The translations under genes were made by a program, and so were the position numbers. The notes under the pieces were generated by a model that saw only the letters and a list, made by a program, of their open reading frames with translations, was not told where the DNA came from and did no database searches. This document shows positions 54,281 through 62,413 of a DNA stretch of 64,000 nucleotides, one piece after another (within the stretch, counting starts at the first letter, position 1; every line of letters begins with the position of its first letter). Source of the DNA: Candidatus Geothrix odensensis (GTDB taxonomy: Bacteria > Acidobacteriota > Holophagae > Holophagales > Holophagaceae); assembly GCA_016714685.1 (NCBI GenBank), contig JADKCH010000007.1:89056-153055 (forward strand), read 5' to 3'.

Positions 54281-54568
54281 ATGCGCATGAAGTCCATCGC
54301 GGCTTTGGCCGCCACCGCCATTCTCGGCTCAGCCCTGGGCTGGGCCGCCGCCGCGGCCAGCTACCAGAAGACCGGCGTCGTGAAGGAAGTGGCTGCCGAC
54401 AGTTTCACCCTCGATCTCGGCAAGGAGGAGTGGCGCTTCTACACGGACGGCGGCACCGCCGGGAAGGATGCCCTCAAGGCCGGCGACAAGGTGACCGTCA
54501 GCTACAAGCAGGTGGCCACCAAAGTGGAGTCCAAGGGTGCCGCCAAGGCTCCTGCGAAGAAGAAGTGA
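54281..54568 (+). CDS. Small secreted basic-tailed protein
   Basis: 95 residues: signal peptide (MRMKSIAALAATAILGSALGWA), a short beta-type domain (TGVVKEVAADSFTLDLGKEEWRFYTDG ... GDKVTVSYKQ) resembling small OB-like DUF folds, and an Ala/Lys tail. AGGAGA precedes the ATG. The last 48 bases of the gene plus four after it are duplicated 107 bp downstream on the far side of a palindromic element, so the gene stays intact at its first copy. Confidence 0.8.
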   Translation: MRMKSIAALAATAILGSALGWAAAAASYQKTGVVKEVAADSFTLDLGKEEWRFYTDGGTAGKDALKAGDKVTVSYKQVATKVESKGAAKAPAKKK

Positions 54569-54572
54569 CCCG
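54521..54572 (+). repeat. Direct repeat copy 1 (52 bp, gene 3' end)
   Basis: Covers the last 16 codons of the small secreted protein, including its TGA, plus four bases. Identical to 54628-54679 over all 52 bases; flanks differ on both sides. Confidence 0.95.
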
Positions 54573-54627
54573 ATTGACAGGATGTCCACCCTTGAGGTCT
54601 CGCGTATGGCCTTCGGGCCATACCGAG
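54573..54627 (-). mobile_element. Palindromic element, copy A (55 bp)
   Basis: Lies exactly between the two 52-bp direct repeats. Core hairpin GTATGGCC (54604-54611) / GGCCATAC (54616-54623) with a TTCG loop, flanked by CGA/TCG. Read on the minus strand it begins CTCGGTAT and continues ATACGCGAGACCTC, which is shared with copy B at 56165. Confidence 0.75.
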
Positions 54628-54679
54628 AAAGTGGAGTCCAAGGGTGCCGCCAAGGCTCCTGCGAAGAAGAAGTGACCCG
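54628..54679 (+). repeat. Direct repeat copy 2 (52 bp)
   Basis: Second identical copy, no longer part of a complete gene; it runs into the terminator at 54694, so it represents the original gene end. Confidence 0.95.
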
Positions 54680-54693
54680 CCGAAGGCGGTGGC

Positions 54694-54730
54694 TGCGAAA
54701 ACGGGGCGCCGAGGGCGCCCCGTTTTCGCA
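54694..54730 (+). terminator. Strong terminator, 17-bp perfect stem
   Basis: TGCGAAAACGGGGCGCC (54694-54710) is the exact inverse of 54714-54730, loop GAG. An A-run on one side and T-run on the other let it act in either direction. It closes the small-protein gene and lies just before the SDR gene. Confidence 0.85.
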
Positions 54731-54750
54731 GGGTGTGAAAGGATGGACGG

Positions 54751-55575
54751 ATGCGCCACTGGGTCCTCATCACAGGCTGTTCCACGGGCATTGGGCGCGC
54801 CCTGGTGCCACTCTGCCGCGAAGCGGGCTGGAGCGTGGTGGCCACGGCCCGGAACCCCGATGCCCTGGCGGAGCTGCCGCCGGGGGAGGATCTGCGCATC
54901 CTGCCGCTGGACGTGACCGATGCCGCCAGCATTGCCGCCGCGGCCGCCGCCTGCGCGGACCTGCCCCTCAAGGCCCTGGTGAACAACGCTGGCTACGCCC
55001 AGGTGGGTCCACTGGAGCTCCTCCATCCGGAGGAACTCCGGGCGCAGTTCGAGACCAACGTCATCGGCCTGCATATGGTGACCAACGCCTTCCTGCCCCT
55101 GCTGCGCCAGCAGCCCGGCGCGCGGATCCTGCAGGTGGCCTCCATGCTCGGGCGCCTGTCCATTCCCCTGGCCGGTCCCTACAACGCCTCCAAGCATGCC
55201 GTGGTGGCCTTGGCGGAAAGCCTGCAGTTGGAGGTGGGGCGCCAGGTGGCGGTGGTCCTGGTGGAGCCGGGCGCCGTCCGGACCGCCTTCCGCGACACCC
55301 TGGCCCGGGCCTGGGGGGACCTGCCGGAACGGGCCCGGGGCACGCGGTACGAGGCCGTCATCGCCCACTACCTGCATGGCCGGAAGCGGCAGGCGGAACG
55401 CTACGGCATGACTGCGGAAGCCTGCGCGCGCAAGCTGCTCCAGGCCCTCAATGCCAGCCGGCCGCCGCGCCGGATGACGGTGGGGTGGGATGCCTTCTGG
55501 GTGGGCAAGCTGAAGGCCCTGCTGCCGGCGGCCTGGTGGGAGGCCGTGATGCGCCGCTTCTATGGGTTGGGCTGA
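54751..55575 (+). CDS. Short-chain dehydrogenase/reductase
   Basis: 274-residue classical SDR: cofactor loop TGCSTGIGRAL, NNAGYAQ, catalytic Ser in QVASMLGRLS and YNASK. The Arg-rich region after the first glycine motif (ATARNP) suggests NADP. Substrate unknown. Convergent with the Cache gene, one base apart. Confidence 0.9.
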   Translation: MRHWVLITGCSTGIGRALVPLCREAGWSVVATARNPDALAELPPGEDLRILPLDVTDAASIAAAAAACADLPLKALVNNAGYAQVGPLELLHPEELRAQFETNVIGLHMVTNAFLPLLRQQPGARILQVASMLGRLSIPLAGPYNASKHAVVALAESLQLEVGRQVAVVLVEPGAVRTAFRDTLARAWGDLPERARGTRYEAVIAHYLHGRKRQAERYGMTAEACARKLLQALNASRPPRRMTVGWDAFWVGKLKALLPAAWWEAVMRRFYGLG

Positions 55576-55576
55576 G

Positions 55577-56029
55577 CTACTTGTAGATGCCGCAGCCCAC
55601 CATCCAGCCGTCCAGGAACTCCACATAGGAGGTCTTGGCTTCGATCTTCCCGCTCTTGGGATTGGGGTACTTGTAGTCCACCCAGCCGCTCCCCTTGGTC
55701 TTGGCGAGGCTGATCATCTCCTGGAGGAAGAGCTTCCCGTCCGGGTCCTTCACGCCCCAGCGGTTCACACCCACCATCTGGCTCTGGAAGCCGATGGCCT
55801 GGCAGACACCCGTCATGTCGTAGATGAAGATGTAGAGGTCATCGCCGCTCTTCACATGGAAGCGCCCCTGGCCCTGGTTGGTCTCCTTCAGCAGGGCCTC
55901 CTTGCCGTTCTTCTTGGCGAAGGCCACGGCCTCCTTCACGAGGGCCAGGGCTTTCGGTTTCTGATCCTGGGCCTGCAGGGTGCCGGCCAGGCAGATGGCG
56001 GTGATGGTCAGGATGGATCGCAGGCTCAT
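55577..56029 (-). CDS. Secreted single-Cache domain protein
   Basis: 150 residues: signal peptide (MSLRSILTITAICLAGTLQA), then an sCache_2-type fold (ALVKEAVAFAKKNGKEALLKE, GDDLYIFIYDMTGVCQA, GSGWVDYKYPNPKSGKIEAKTSYVEFLDGWMVGCGIY). The phrase SGWVDYKYPNP with the C-terminal GCGIY is typical of stand-alone Cache proteins that bind small ligands. AGGAG precedes the ATG. Confidence 0.87.
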   Translation of the reverse strand: MSLRSILTITAICLAGTLQAQDQKPKALALVKEAVAFAKKNGKEALLKETNQGQGRFHVKSGDDLYIFIYDMTGVCQAIGFQSQMVGVNRWGVKDPDGKLFLQEMISLAKTKGSGWVDYKYPNPKSGKIEAKTSYVEFLDGWMVGCGIYK

Positions 56030-56093
56030 GGCTGACTCCTCGGGTAAGGCGGTGCACCCACGGCATCGTCCCGGCAGGCAGAGGGCATGATTT

Positions 56094-56115
56094 CCAGTCT
56101 GCCCTGCCAGACTGG
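56094..56115. repeat. 8-bp inverted repeat before the vestigial polA start
   Basis: CCAGTCTG (56094-56101) and CAGACTGG (56108-56115) flank six bases. The right arm overlaps CAGACT, which is six bases before ATG 56120 and may be a weakened TAnnnT -10 box. Confidence 0.5.
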
Positions 56116-56119
56116 GGGC

Positions 56120-56230
56120 ATGTCCGAAGACCGCCTCTACCTCATCGACGCCTTCGCCTTCATTCTCTCGGTATCGGCTGCGCCGATACGCGAGACCTCG
56201 CCGTTGAGCATGGAGGTGGCCGGTGGCTGA
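56120..56230 (+). pseudogene. Duplicated polA 5' end (36-codon open frame)
   Basis: ATG 56120 encodes M-SEDRLYLIDAFAFI, nearly the same as the polA N-terminus M-AEDRLYLIDTFAFI at 56223, with mostly third-position differences. The frame then runs through the palindromic element and stops at TGA 56228-56230, overlapping the polA GTG start by 8 bases. It may act as an upstream open reading frame coupled to polA. Confidence 0.8.
56165..56222 (+). mobile_element. Palindromic element, copy B (58 bp)
   Basis: Between the two polA 5' copies. Hairpin GTATCGGC (56171-56178) / GCCGATAC (56182-56189), then GCGAGACCTC as in copy A. Its 3' part supplies GGAGG at 56212-56216, the ribosome site of the present polA start. 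Confidence 0.75.
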
Positions 56231-59021
56231 GGATCGCCTTTATCTGATCGACACCTTCGCCTTCATTTTTCGAAGCTACTTCGCCAATCCGCGGCTGAAG
56301 AACGGGGCGGCCTATACGTTCACGCGGCTGGTGCTGCAGCTGCTGGAGAAGCACAAGCCGACGCACATCGCCTGCGTCTTCGATACGCCGGAGCCCACGT
56401 TCCGGCACGAGATCTATCCGGAATACAAGGCCAACCGGGATGCCATGCCCGAGGACCTGCGCCCGCAGATCCCCATGATCCGCCAGCTGGTGGAGGCCCT
56501 GAACATCCCCATCGTGGAGCTGCACGGCTACGAGGCCGACGACGTCATGGGCACCCTGGCCCGGGAATCGGCGGCCATGGGCCTGCCCGCGGTCATCGTC
56601 AGCCCGGACAAGGACCTGCTGCAGCTGGTCGATGACGAGCTCCGCATCCAGGTGCTCAACACCAAGGACGGCGAGGTGTGGCACGACCGCGAGGGCGTGA
56701 AGGCCCGCATGGGCGTGTGGCCCGAGCAGGTGGTGGACTTCCTCAGCCTGGTGGGGGATGCCTCTGACAACGTGAAGGGGGTGCCCGGCATCGGCGAGAA
56801 GGGCGCCGCCCTGTTGCTGGAGAAGTTCAACACCCTGGATGGCGTGATCGCCTCCAAGGCGGAGCTGAAGCCCAAACAGCGCGAAGGCCTGGAGATCGCC
56901 TCCGAGTGGCTGGACCTCACGAAGCGCCTGGTCACCGTGGTGACGGATCTGGAATTGGCCCTGCATCCGAAGGACCTGGCTTATCCCGGTGTGGACGAGG
57001 CCAAGGCCCGCGAGACGTTCAAGGCCCTGGGCTTCCAGTCCCTCACCAAGGAATTCACGCAAAGCGCCAAGGATGCTGGCAGCGAGCGGAAGTACCGATT
57101 TGCCGCCACCCTGGCCGATCTCGAGGCGGCCGTATCCGCCTGCCGCGCCGCGGGCCGCTTCGGCCTGGATACGGAGACCACCAGCATCGACCCCACCCGG
57201 GGGCACCTCGTGGGACTGAGTCTGGCCTGGGCACCCAATGAGGGACTCTATGTGCCGCTGGCCCATCTCAAGCCGGCCACGGCCGATACTGAAGGTTCCC
57301 TGCCCGGACTGCTGCCGGACAGCGGCCTGCCCGAGGGGCTGCTGGACCTGCGAGGCGAGGCGGGAACCTTTTTCGCGGAGCTGGCGCTCCACCTGGATCC
57401 CCGGAACCTTCCCTTTGCGGAGGTCCGGCGCATCCTGGCGCCGCTGCTGGCGGATCCCGCCGTTGGCAAGTGCGGCCAGAACCTCAAGTACGACCTCCAG
57501 GTGCTGGCCCGTCATGGCCTGCCGGTGCTCGGCCTGGCCGACGACAGCATGATCCTGAGCTTCCTGCTGGAGAGCGGCGTCCGCCACAACCTGGACGACC
57601 TCTCCGTGCGCCTGCTGGACGTGAAACCCATCGCCTTCGAGGAGGTGGTGGGGAAGGGCAAGGCCCAGAAGCGCTTCGACGAGGCCGACTTCGACCACGC
57701 AGTGCAGTACGCCGCCGAGGATGCGGATCTCGCGCTGCAGCTCTGCGACAAGTTGCGGGCGACCTTCCCCGATGACCAGCTCAAGCGGCTCTACGAGGAG
57801 GTGGACCTGCCCCTGGTGGAGGTGCTCGCGGCCCTGGAAGGGCATGGCGTTCGGCTTGACCTTGAAGTCCTCTCCAAACTCGGTGTCCAGATGCACAGCG
57901 AGCGGAAGCGTGCCGAAGCCCGGGTGCTCGAACTCGCTGGCGAGCCTTTCAACCTCAACAGCCCCACCCAACTGGGCGCCATCCTCTTCGGCAAGCTGGG
58001 CTACCAGCCCGTGAAATACACCGGCAAGACGAAGGTGCCCAGCACCGATGAGGAGACCCTGGAGGAGCTGGCCACCAAGCATGACGCGGAGATCGCCAGG
58101 GAACTGCTGCGCCACCGCCAGATGGTGAAGCTGCTCGGCACCTACGTGGAAGCCCTGCCGCAGATGGTGAATCCCGTGACGGGCCGCGTGCACACCAAGC
58201 TGCACCAGGCGGTGGTGGCTTCGGGGCGCCTGGCCTCGAATGACCCCAACCTGCAGAACATCCCCATCCGCACTGAGGAGGGCCGCGCCATCCGCGGCGC
58301 CTTCGTGCCTGAGCCGGGCTGGGTGCTGCTGGATGCGGACTACAGCCAGATCGAGCTGCGGGTGGTGGCGGCCCTGGCCGAGGATCCGGTCCTGCTGGGC
58401 GCCTTCGAGGCCGGCGAGGACATCCACCGGCGCACCGCCTCGGAGGTCTTCAACGTGCCCATGGACCAGGTCACCTCAGAGCAGCGCAGCGCCTCCAAGG
58501 CCGTCAACTTCGGCCTGCTCTACGGCCAGGGGGCCTTCGCCCTCGCCGCCAATATCGGCGTCAGCCAGAAGGAGGCCAAGGCCTTCATCGAGCGCTACTT
58601 CGAGCGCATGCCCAAGGTGGCCGAGTGGATCGAGGGTACCAAGGCCAAGGCCATCGCCGAAGGCCTCGTCCGCACCCACTGGGGCCGTATCCGCCGCATC
58701 CCGGAGCTGCAGAGCAGCGACAAGCGCTTCCAGGCCGCGGGCCTGCGCGAGGCGGTGAACACCGTGGTCCAGGGCACTGCGGCGGACTTGATGCGCCGGG
58801 CCATGGTGCGCCTGCACCGCAGCCTCCGGGTCGAGGGTGTGAAGGCGCGCCTGCTGCTGCAGGTCCACGACGAGCTGCTGATGGAGGCGCCGCCGGAGGA
58901 GGTGGGGCGCGCTTCGGCCCTGCTGAAGGAGGCCATGGAGGGCGCCGACGATCTCGGAGTCCTGGGCGTGAAGCTGGCCGCCGAGGTCCGCACTGGAGAC
59001 AGCTGGCTGGCCTGCAAGTGA
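56223..59021 (+). CDS. polA: DNA polymerase I
   Basis: 932 residues, full length. 5' nuclease domain (1-290; VFDTPEPTFRHEIYPEYKANR, SLVGDASDNVKGVPGIGEKGA), proofreading domain with DTETT (~315) and YAAEDADLAL, polymerase motifs A (DADYSQIELR), B (RSASKAVNFGLLYGQG) and C (LLLQVHDELL). The start is GTG 56223, six bases after GGAGG; the first codons are duplicated upstream at 56120 on the other side of a palindromic element. A terminator follows at 59043. Confidence 0.96.
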   Translation: MAEDRLYLIDTFAFIFRSYFANPRLKNGAAYTFTRLVLQLLEKHKPTHIACVFDTPEPTFRHEIYPEYKANRDAMPEDLRPQIPMIRQLVEALNIPIVELHGYEADDVMGTLARESAAMGLPAVIVSPDKDLLQLVDDELRIQVLNTKDGEVWHDREGVKARMGVWPEQVVDFLSLVGDASDNVKGVPGIGEKGAALLLEKFNTLDGVIASKAELKPKQREGLEIASEWLDLTKRLVTVVTDLELALHPKDLAYPGVDEAKARETFKALGFQSLTKEFTQSAKDAGSERKYRFAATLADLEAAVSACRAAGRFGLDTETTSIDPTRGHLVGLSLAWAPNEGLYVPLAHLKPATADTEGSLPGLLPDSGLPEGLLDLRGEAGTFFAELALHLDPRNLPFAEVRRILAPLLADPAVGKCGQNLKYDLQVLARHGLPVLGLADDSMILSFLLESGVRHNLDDLSVRLLDVKPIAFEEVVGKGKAQKRFDEADFDHAVQYAAEDADLALQLCDKLRATFPDDQLKRLYEEVDLPLVEVLAALEGHGVRLDLEVLSKLGVQMHSERKRAEARVLELAGEPFNLNSPTQLGAILFGKLGYQPVKYTGKTKVPSTDEETLEELATKHDAEIARELLRHRQMVKLLGTYVEALPQMVNPVTGRVHTKLHQAVVASGRLASNDPNLQNIPIRTEEGRAIRGAFVPEPGWVLLDADYSQIELRVVAALAEDPVLLGAFEAGEDIHRRTASEVFNVPMDQVTSEQRSASKAVNFGLLYGQGAFALAANIGVSQKEAKAFIERYFERMPKVAEWIEGTKAKAIAEGLVRTHWGRIRRIPELQSSDKRFQAAGLREAVNTVVQGTAADLMRRAMVRLHRSLRVEGVKARLLLQVHDELLMEAPPEEVGRASALLKEAMEGADDLGVLGVKLAAEVRTGDSWLACK

Positions 59022-59042
59022 TTTGACACTTTGTCGGGCAGG

Positions 59043-59074
59043 CTCCCCGGATCATGCGATTTCGGGGGGTTTTG
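59043..59074 (+). terminator. Intrinsic terminator of polA
   Basis: CTCCCCG (59043-59049) pairs with CGGGGGG (59063-59069; one T-G wobble) over a 13-base loop, immediately followed by TTTT. Confidence 0.8.
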
Positions 59075-59173
59075 TGATGGCTGTCCGGGCCCGAATTTAA
59101 CGGGGAGGTCATCATTGGCGGGTCCGGTGCTTTGGCGCACCGCAGCCCCAGTCCCCTTCTGCAGGAGCCCAAC

Positions 59174-60292
59174 ATGAGCCAGTTCAACATCGCGTGGTTG
59201 CCCGGTGACGGCGTCGGCGTCGAAGTCATGGAGGCGGCCAAGATCTGCCTCGACGCCCTGAAGTTCGACGCGAAGTACACCCACGGCGACATCGGCTGGG
59301 AGTTCTGGTGCAAGGAGGGCGAGTCCTTCCCCCAGCGCACCATCGACCTGCTGAAGAACAGCCATGCCGCCATGTTCGGCGCCATCACCTCCAAGCCCGT
59401 GAAGGACGCCGAGGCCGAGCTGGTGCCGGAGCTGAAGGGCAAGGGGCTCATCTACCGCAGCCCCATCGTTCGCATGCGCCAGATGTTCGACCTCTACACC
59501 TGCCTGCGGCCCTGCAAGGCCTATCCGGGCAACCCCCTGAACTACAAGGAAGGCATCGACATGGTGGTGTTCCGCGAGAACACCGAGGATCTCTACGCCG
59601 GCGTGGAGTTCAGCCCCGTGCCCGACGAGCTGAAGGAGAGCCTGAAGAAGCTCAGCAAGCCCTTCGGCCACTTCGCCGACATCCCCGGCGACCAGTTCGC
59701 CATCACCTGCAAGGTGAACACCCAGAAGGGCTGCGACCGCATCATCCGCGCCGCCTTCGAGTACGCCAAGAAGTTCAGCTACCCCAAGGTCACGGTCATC
59801 CACAAGGCCAACGTGGTGCGTGCCACCGAGGGCATGTTCCTGGAGACCGGCAAGCGCATCGCGAAGGATTACCCGGGCATCGAGATGGACGATGCCAACG
59901 TCGATGCCATCACCATGTGGATGCTCAAGAACCCGAAGAACTACGGCGTGATGGTGGCGACCAACCTCTTCGGCGACATCATCAGCGACCTGGCGGCCCA
60001 GATGGTGGGCGGCCTGGGCTTCGGCTGCTCCGGCAACATTGGCGAGAAGCTGGCCGTGTTCGAGCCCAGCCACGGCAGCGCACCGAAGTACGCGGGCCAG
60101 TACAAGGTCAACCCCATCGCCACCATCCTGGCCGCCAAGATGATGCTGGACTGGCTGGGCGAAACCGAGAAGGGCGCCCGCCTCGAAGCCGCCACCGCCG
60201 CCGTCATCGCCGAGGGCCAGGTCCGCACCTACGACATGGGCGGCAGCGCCACCACGCTCGAGATGGGCGAGGCGATTGCACGGAAGCTCTGA
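59174..60292 (+). CDS. Isocitrate/isopropylmalate-family dehydrogenase (NAD-IDH-like)
   Basis: 372 residues: WLPGDGVGVEVMEA, VVFRENTEDLYAGVEF (isocitrate-type loop with general-acid Tyr), catalytic Lys in IHKANVVRATEG, metal aspartates in ATNLFGDIISDL, and HGSAPKYAGQYKVNP. RENTEDLYAG is typical of NAD-dependent isocitrate dehydrogenase. Start at MSQFNIAWL has AGGAG. First gene of an operon with a lyase, a CoA transferase and a LeuCD-like hydro-lyase, so another C5-C6 hydroxy acid is also possible. Confidence 0.86.
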   Translation: MSQFNIAWLPGDGVGVEVMEAAKICLDALKFDAKYTHGDIGWEFWCKEGESFPQRTIDLLKNSHAAMFGAITSKPVKDAEAELVPELKGKGLIYRSPIVRMRQMFDLYTCLRPCKAYPGNPLNYKEGIDMVVFRENTEDLYAGVEFSPVPDELKESLKKLSKPFGHFADIPGDQFAITCKVNTQKGCDRIIRAAFEYAKKFSYPKVTVIHKANVVRATEGMFLETGKRIAKDYPGIEMDDANVDAITMWMLKNPKNYGVMVATNLFGDIISDLAAQMVGGLGFGCSGNIGEKLAVFEPSHGSAPKYAGQYKVNPIATILAAKMMLDWLGETEKGARLEAATAAVIAEGQVRTYDMGGSATTLEMGEAIARKL

Positions 60293-60300
60293 GGCGAGCC

Positions 60301-61209
60301 ATGAAGCCGATCCTCATCCACGAAGTCGGTCCCCGCGACGGTCTCCAGGCCGAGAGCTCCGTGGTGCCGACGGAGCTGAAGCTCGACTGGATCCGCCGCG
60401 TGGCGGCCTCGGGCGTGGACATCGTCCAGGTCGGCTCCTTCGTCCGGGGCGACAAGATGCCCCAGATGGCGGACACGGACGACCTGTTCCGCATACTCGC
60501 GAAGGAGTCCCACCGGGCTATCCTCTCCGGCCTGGTGCTGAATGAAAAGGGATTGGAACGGGCCCTGGAGGTGGGCGTCCAGCTCATCTGCATGGGCGTC
60601 TCGGCTTCCGACACCCACAGCCGCAAGAACACGGGCATGAGCACCGAGGACGCCACCCGCCGCATCATCGCCATCGCCCTGGAAGGCAAGAATGCCGGCC
60701 GCAAGGTGCAGGTGAGCGTGCAGAGCGCCTTCGGCTGCGGCTTCGAAGGGGCCATCGACGAGGCCCGCGTGCTGGCCATCGTCACGGCCTATCTGGAGGC
60801 GGGGCTGACCTCCATCAGCCTGGCGGACACCGCCGGCCACGCGCACCCGGCCCAGGTTAGGCGCTACGTGCAGAAGGTACTGGAACTCGACCCTGCCGCC
60901 GAGGTCACGGCCCACATCCACGACACCTACGGCCTGGGCATGGCCAGTGTGTACGCGGCCATGGAGGCGGGTGCGAAGGCCATCGAGACCAGCTTCGGCG
61001 GCCTCGGCGGCTGTCCCTTCACCAAGGTCGCCGCGGGCAACGTGGCCACCGAGGATCTGGTACATGGGCTCCAGCGCACCGGGCAGCGTCTGGACATCGA
61101 CCTGGCTGCGCTCGTGGGCGTCACCAAGGACGTGGCCAGGCATTTCGGCCGAGAACTTCCCGGCTGCGTCTACAAGACGGGCCCCATTCAAACGAAGGCC
61201 ATGGCATGA
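60301..61209 (+). CDS. HMG-CoA lyase-family lyase (possible citramalyl-CoA lyase)
   Basis: 302-residue TIM-barrel lyase: EVGPRDGLQAES (metal Asp and catalytic Arg), SVQSAFGCGFEG, SLADTAGHAHP, AHIHDTYGLGMA and the active-site cysteine loop SFGGLGGCPFTKVAAGNVATED. The family cleaves 3-hydroxy-3-methylglutaryl-CoA, or D-citramalyl-CoA in Chloroflexus. Start ATG eight bases after the dehydrogenase stop; its own stop overlaps the CoA transferase start (ATGA). Confidence 0.88.
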   Translation: MKPILIHEVGPRDGLQAESSVVPTELKLDWIRRVAASGVDIVQVGSFVRGDKMPQMADTDDLFRILAKESHRAILSGLVLNEKGLERALEVGVQLICMGVSASDTHSRKNTGMSTEDATRRIIAIALEGKNAGRKVQVSVQSAFGCGFEGAIDEARVLAIVTAYLEAGLTSISLADTAGHAHPAQVRRYVQKVLELDPAAEVTAHIHDTYGLGMASVYAAMEAGAKAIETSFGGLGGCPFTKVAAGNVATEDLVHGLQRTGQRLDIDLAALVGVTKDVARHFGRELPGCVYKTGPIQTKAMA

Positions 61210-62405
61210 GTAGGAAAATCCTCGAAGGCATCAAGGTCCTGGACCTCACGAATGTGCTGTCCGGGCCCTTCACCACCCTGCACCTGGCCCTGCTCGGCGC
61301 CGAGGTCATCAAGGTGGAGAATCCCAAGGACGGCGACCTGGCCCGCAAGCTGGGCATCGTGCCTGCGCTGAACAAGCAGCTCATGGGCACCAGCTTCCTG
61401 GCTCAGAACTGCAACAAACAGTCGATCACCTTGAACACCAAGTCGCCCGAGGGCAAGGAGATCTTCCGCAAGCTGGTGAAGGACGCGGACGTGGTGGTGG
61501 AGAACTTCCGGCCCGGCGTCATGGAGCGGCTCGGCCTGGGCTACAAGAGCCTGGCGGACCTCAATCCGCGACTCATCTACTGCGCCATTTCCGGGTTCGG
61601 CCAGACGGGCCCGGACGCCCTCAAGCCGGCCTACGACCAGATCATCCAAGGCCTGTCCGGCGAGATGGCGGTCAACGGCGACGAGCGCCTGAACCCCCTG
61701 CGCACGGGCTTCCCCGTCTGCGACACCGTGGGTGGCCTCAACGCGGCCTTCGCCGTCATGGCGGCCCTCTTCCACCGGGAGCGCACGGGGCAGGGGCAGT
61801 TCATTGACGTGGCCCTGCTGGACAGCATCATGCCCCTCATGGGCTGGGTGGCGGCCAACCTGCTCATCGGCGGCGAGCAGCCGGTGCTGATGGGCAACGA
61901 CAACTTCACGGCGGCGCCCAGCGGCACCTTCCGCACGCAGGATGGCCACATCAACATCGCGGCCAACAAGCAGGAGCAGTGGGAGGCAGTCTGCGAGGTG
62001 CTGGGGGTTCCCGACCTGAAGACGGATTCCCGGTTCCAGGAGCGCGACACCCGGAAGAAGAACCGCAAGGCACTCACGCCGCTGCTGGAGGCCAAACTGG
62101 CTGAGCAGCCCACCGCGCACTGGGTGGAGGCACTGAATGCGAAGGATGTGCCCAGTGGGGACATCCTCAGCCTGGAGGACGCCCTGCGGCAGCCCCAGGT
62201 GCGGCACCGCCAGGTGCTCCAGAAGGTGGCGGTCGCGGGCGTGGGCGAGGTGGAAGTCTTCGGGCTCACGGCCCTGTTCGAGAAGACGCCGGGCTCGGTA
62301 GATGCCCCTCCGCCGACGTTGGGTGAGCACAATGCGAGGATCTTCGGGGCCCTGGGCCTCTCGGAAGCAGAGCAAGCTGAACTGAAAGCCAAAGGCGTCA
62401 TCTAG
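61206..62405 (+). CDS. Class III CoA transferase (CaiB/BaiF)
   Basis: 399 residues: LEGIKVLDLTNVLSGPFTT, GAEVIKVENPKDGDLAR, VVVENFRPGVMERLGLGY, and the catalytic aspartate in KPAYDQIIQGLSGEM. Transfers CoA between carboxylic acids. Coupled by a 4-bp overlap to the lyase, suggesting it makes the lyase's CoA-ester substrate, e.g. citramalyl-CoA from succinyl-CoA (inference). Confidence 0.9.
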   Translation: MSRKILEGIKVLDLTNVLSGPFTTLHLALLGAEVIKVENPKDGDLARKLGIVPALNKQLMGTSFLAQNCNKQSITLNTKSPEGKEIFRKLVKDADVVVENFRPGVMERLGLGYKSLADLNPRLIYCAISGFGQTGPDALKPAYDQIIQGLSGEMAVNGDERLNPLRTGFPVCDTVGGLNAAFAVMAALFHRERTGQGQFIDVALLDSIMPLMGWVAANLLIGGEQPVLMGNDNFTAAPSGTFRTQDGHINIAANKQEQWEAVCEVLGVPDLKTDSRFQERDTRKKNRKALTPLLEAKLAEQPTAHWVEALNAKDVPSGDILSLEDALRQPQVRHRQVLQKVAVAGVGEVEVFGLTALFEKTPGSVDAPPPTLGEHNARIFGALGLSEAEQAELKAKGVI

Positions 62406-62413
62406 GAGGTTGT

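Noticed and set aside
54573..56222. The two palindromic copies as ends of a composite transposon carrying the SDR and Cache genes
   Set aside because: No transposase is present, the copies have their own separate flanking duplications, and the genes between are ordinary in composition.
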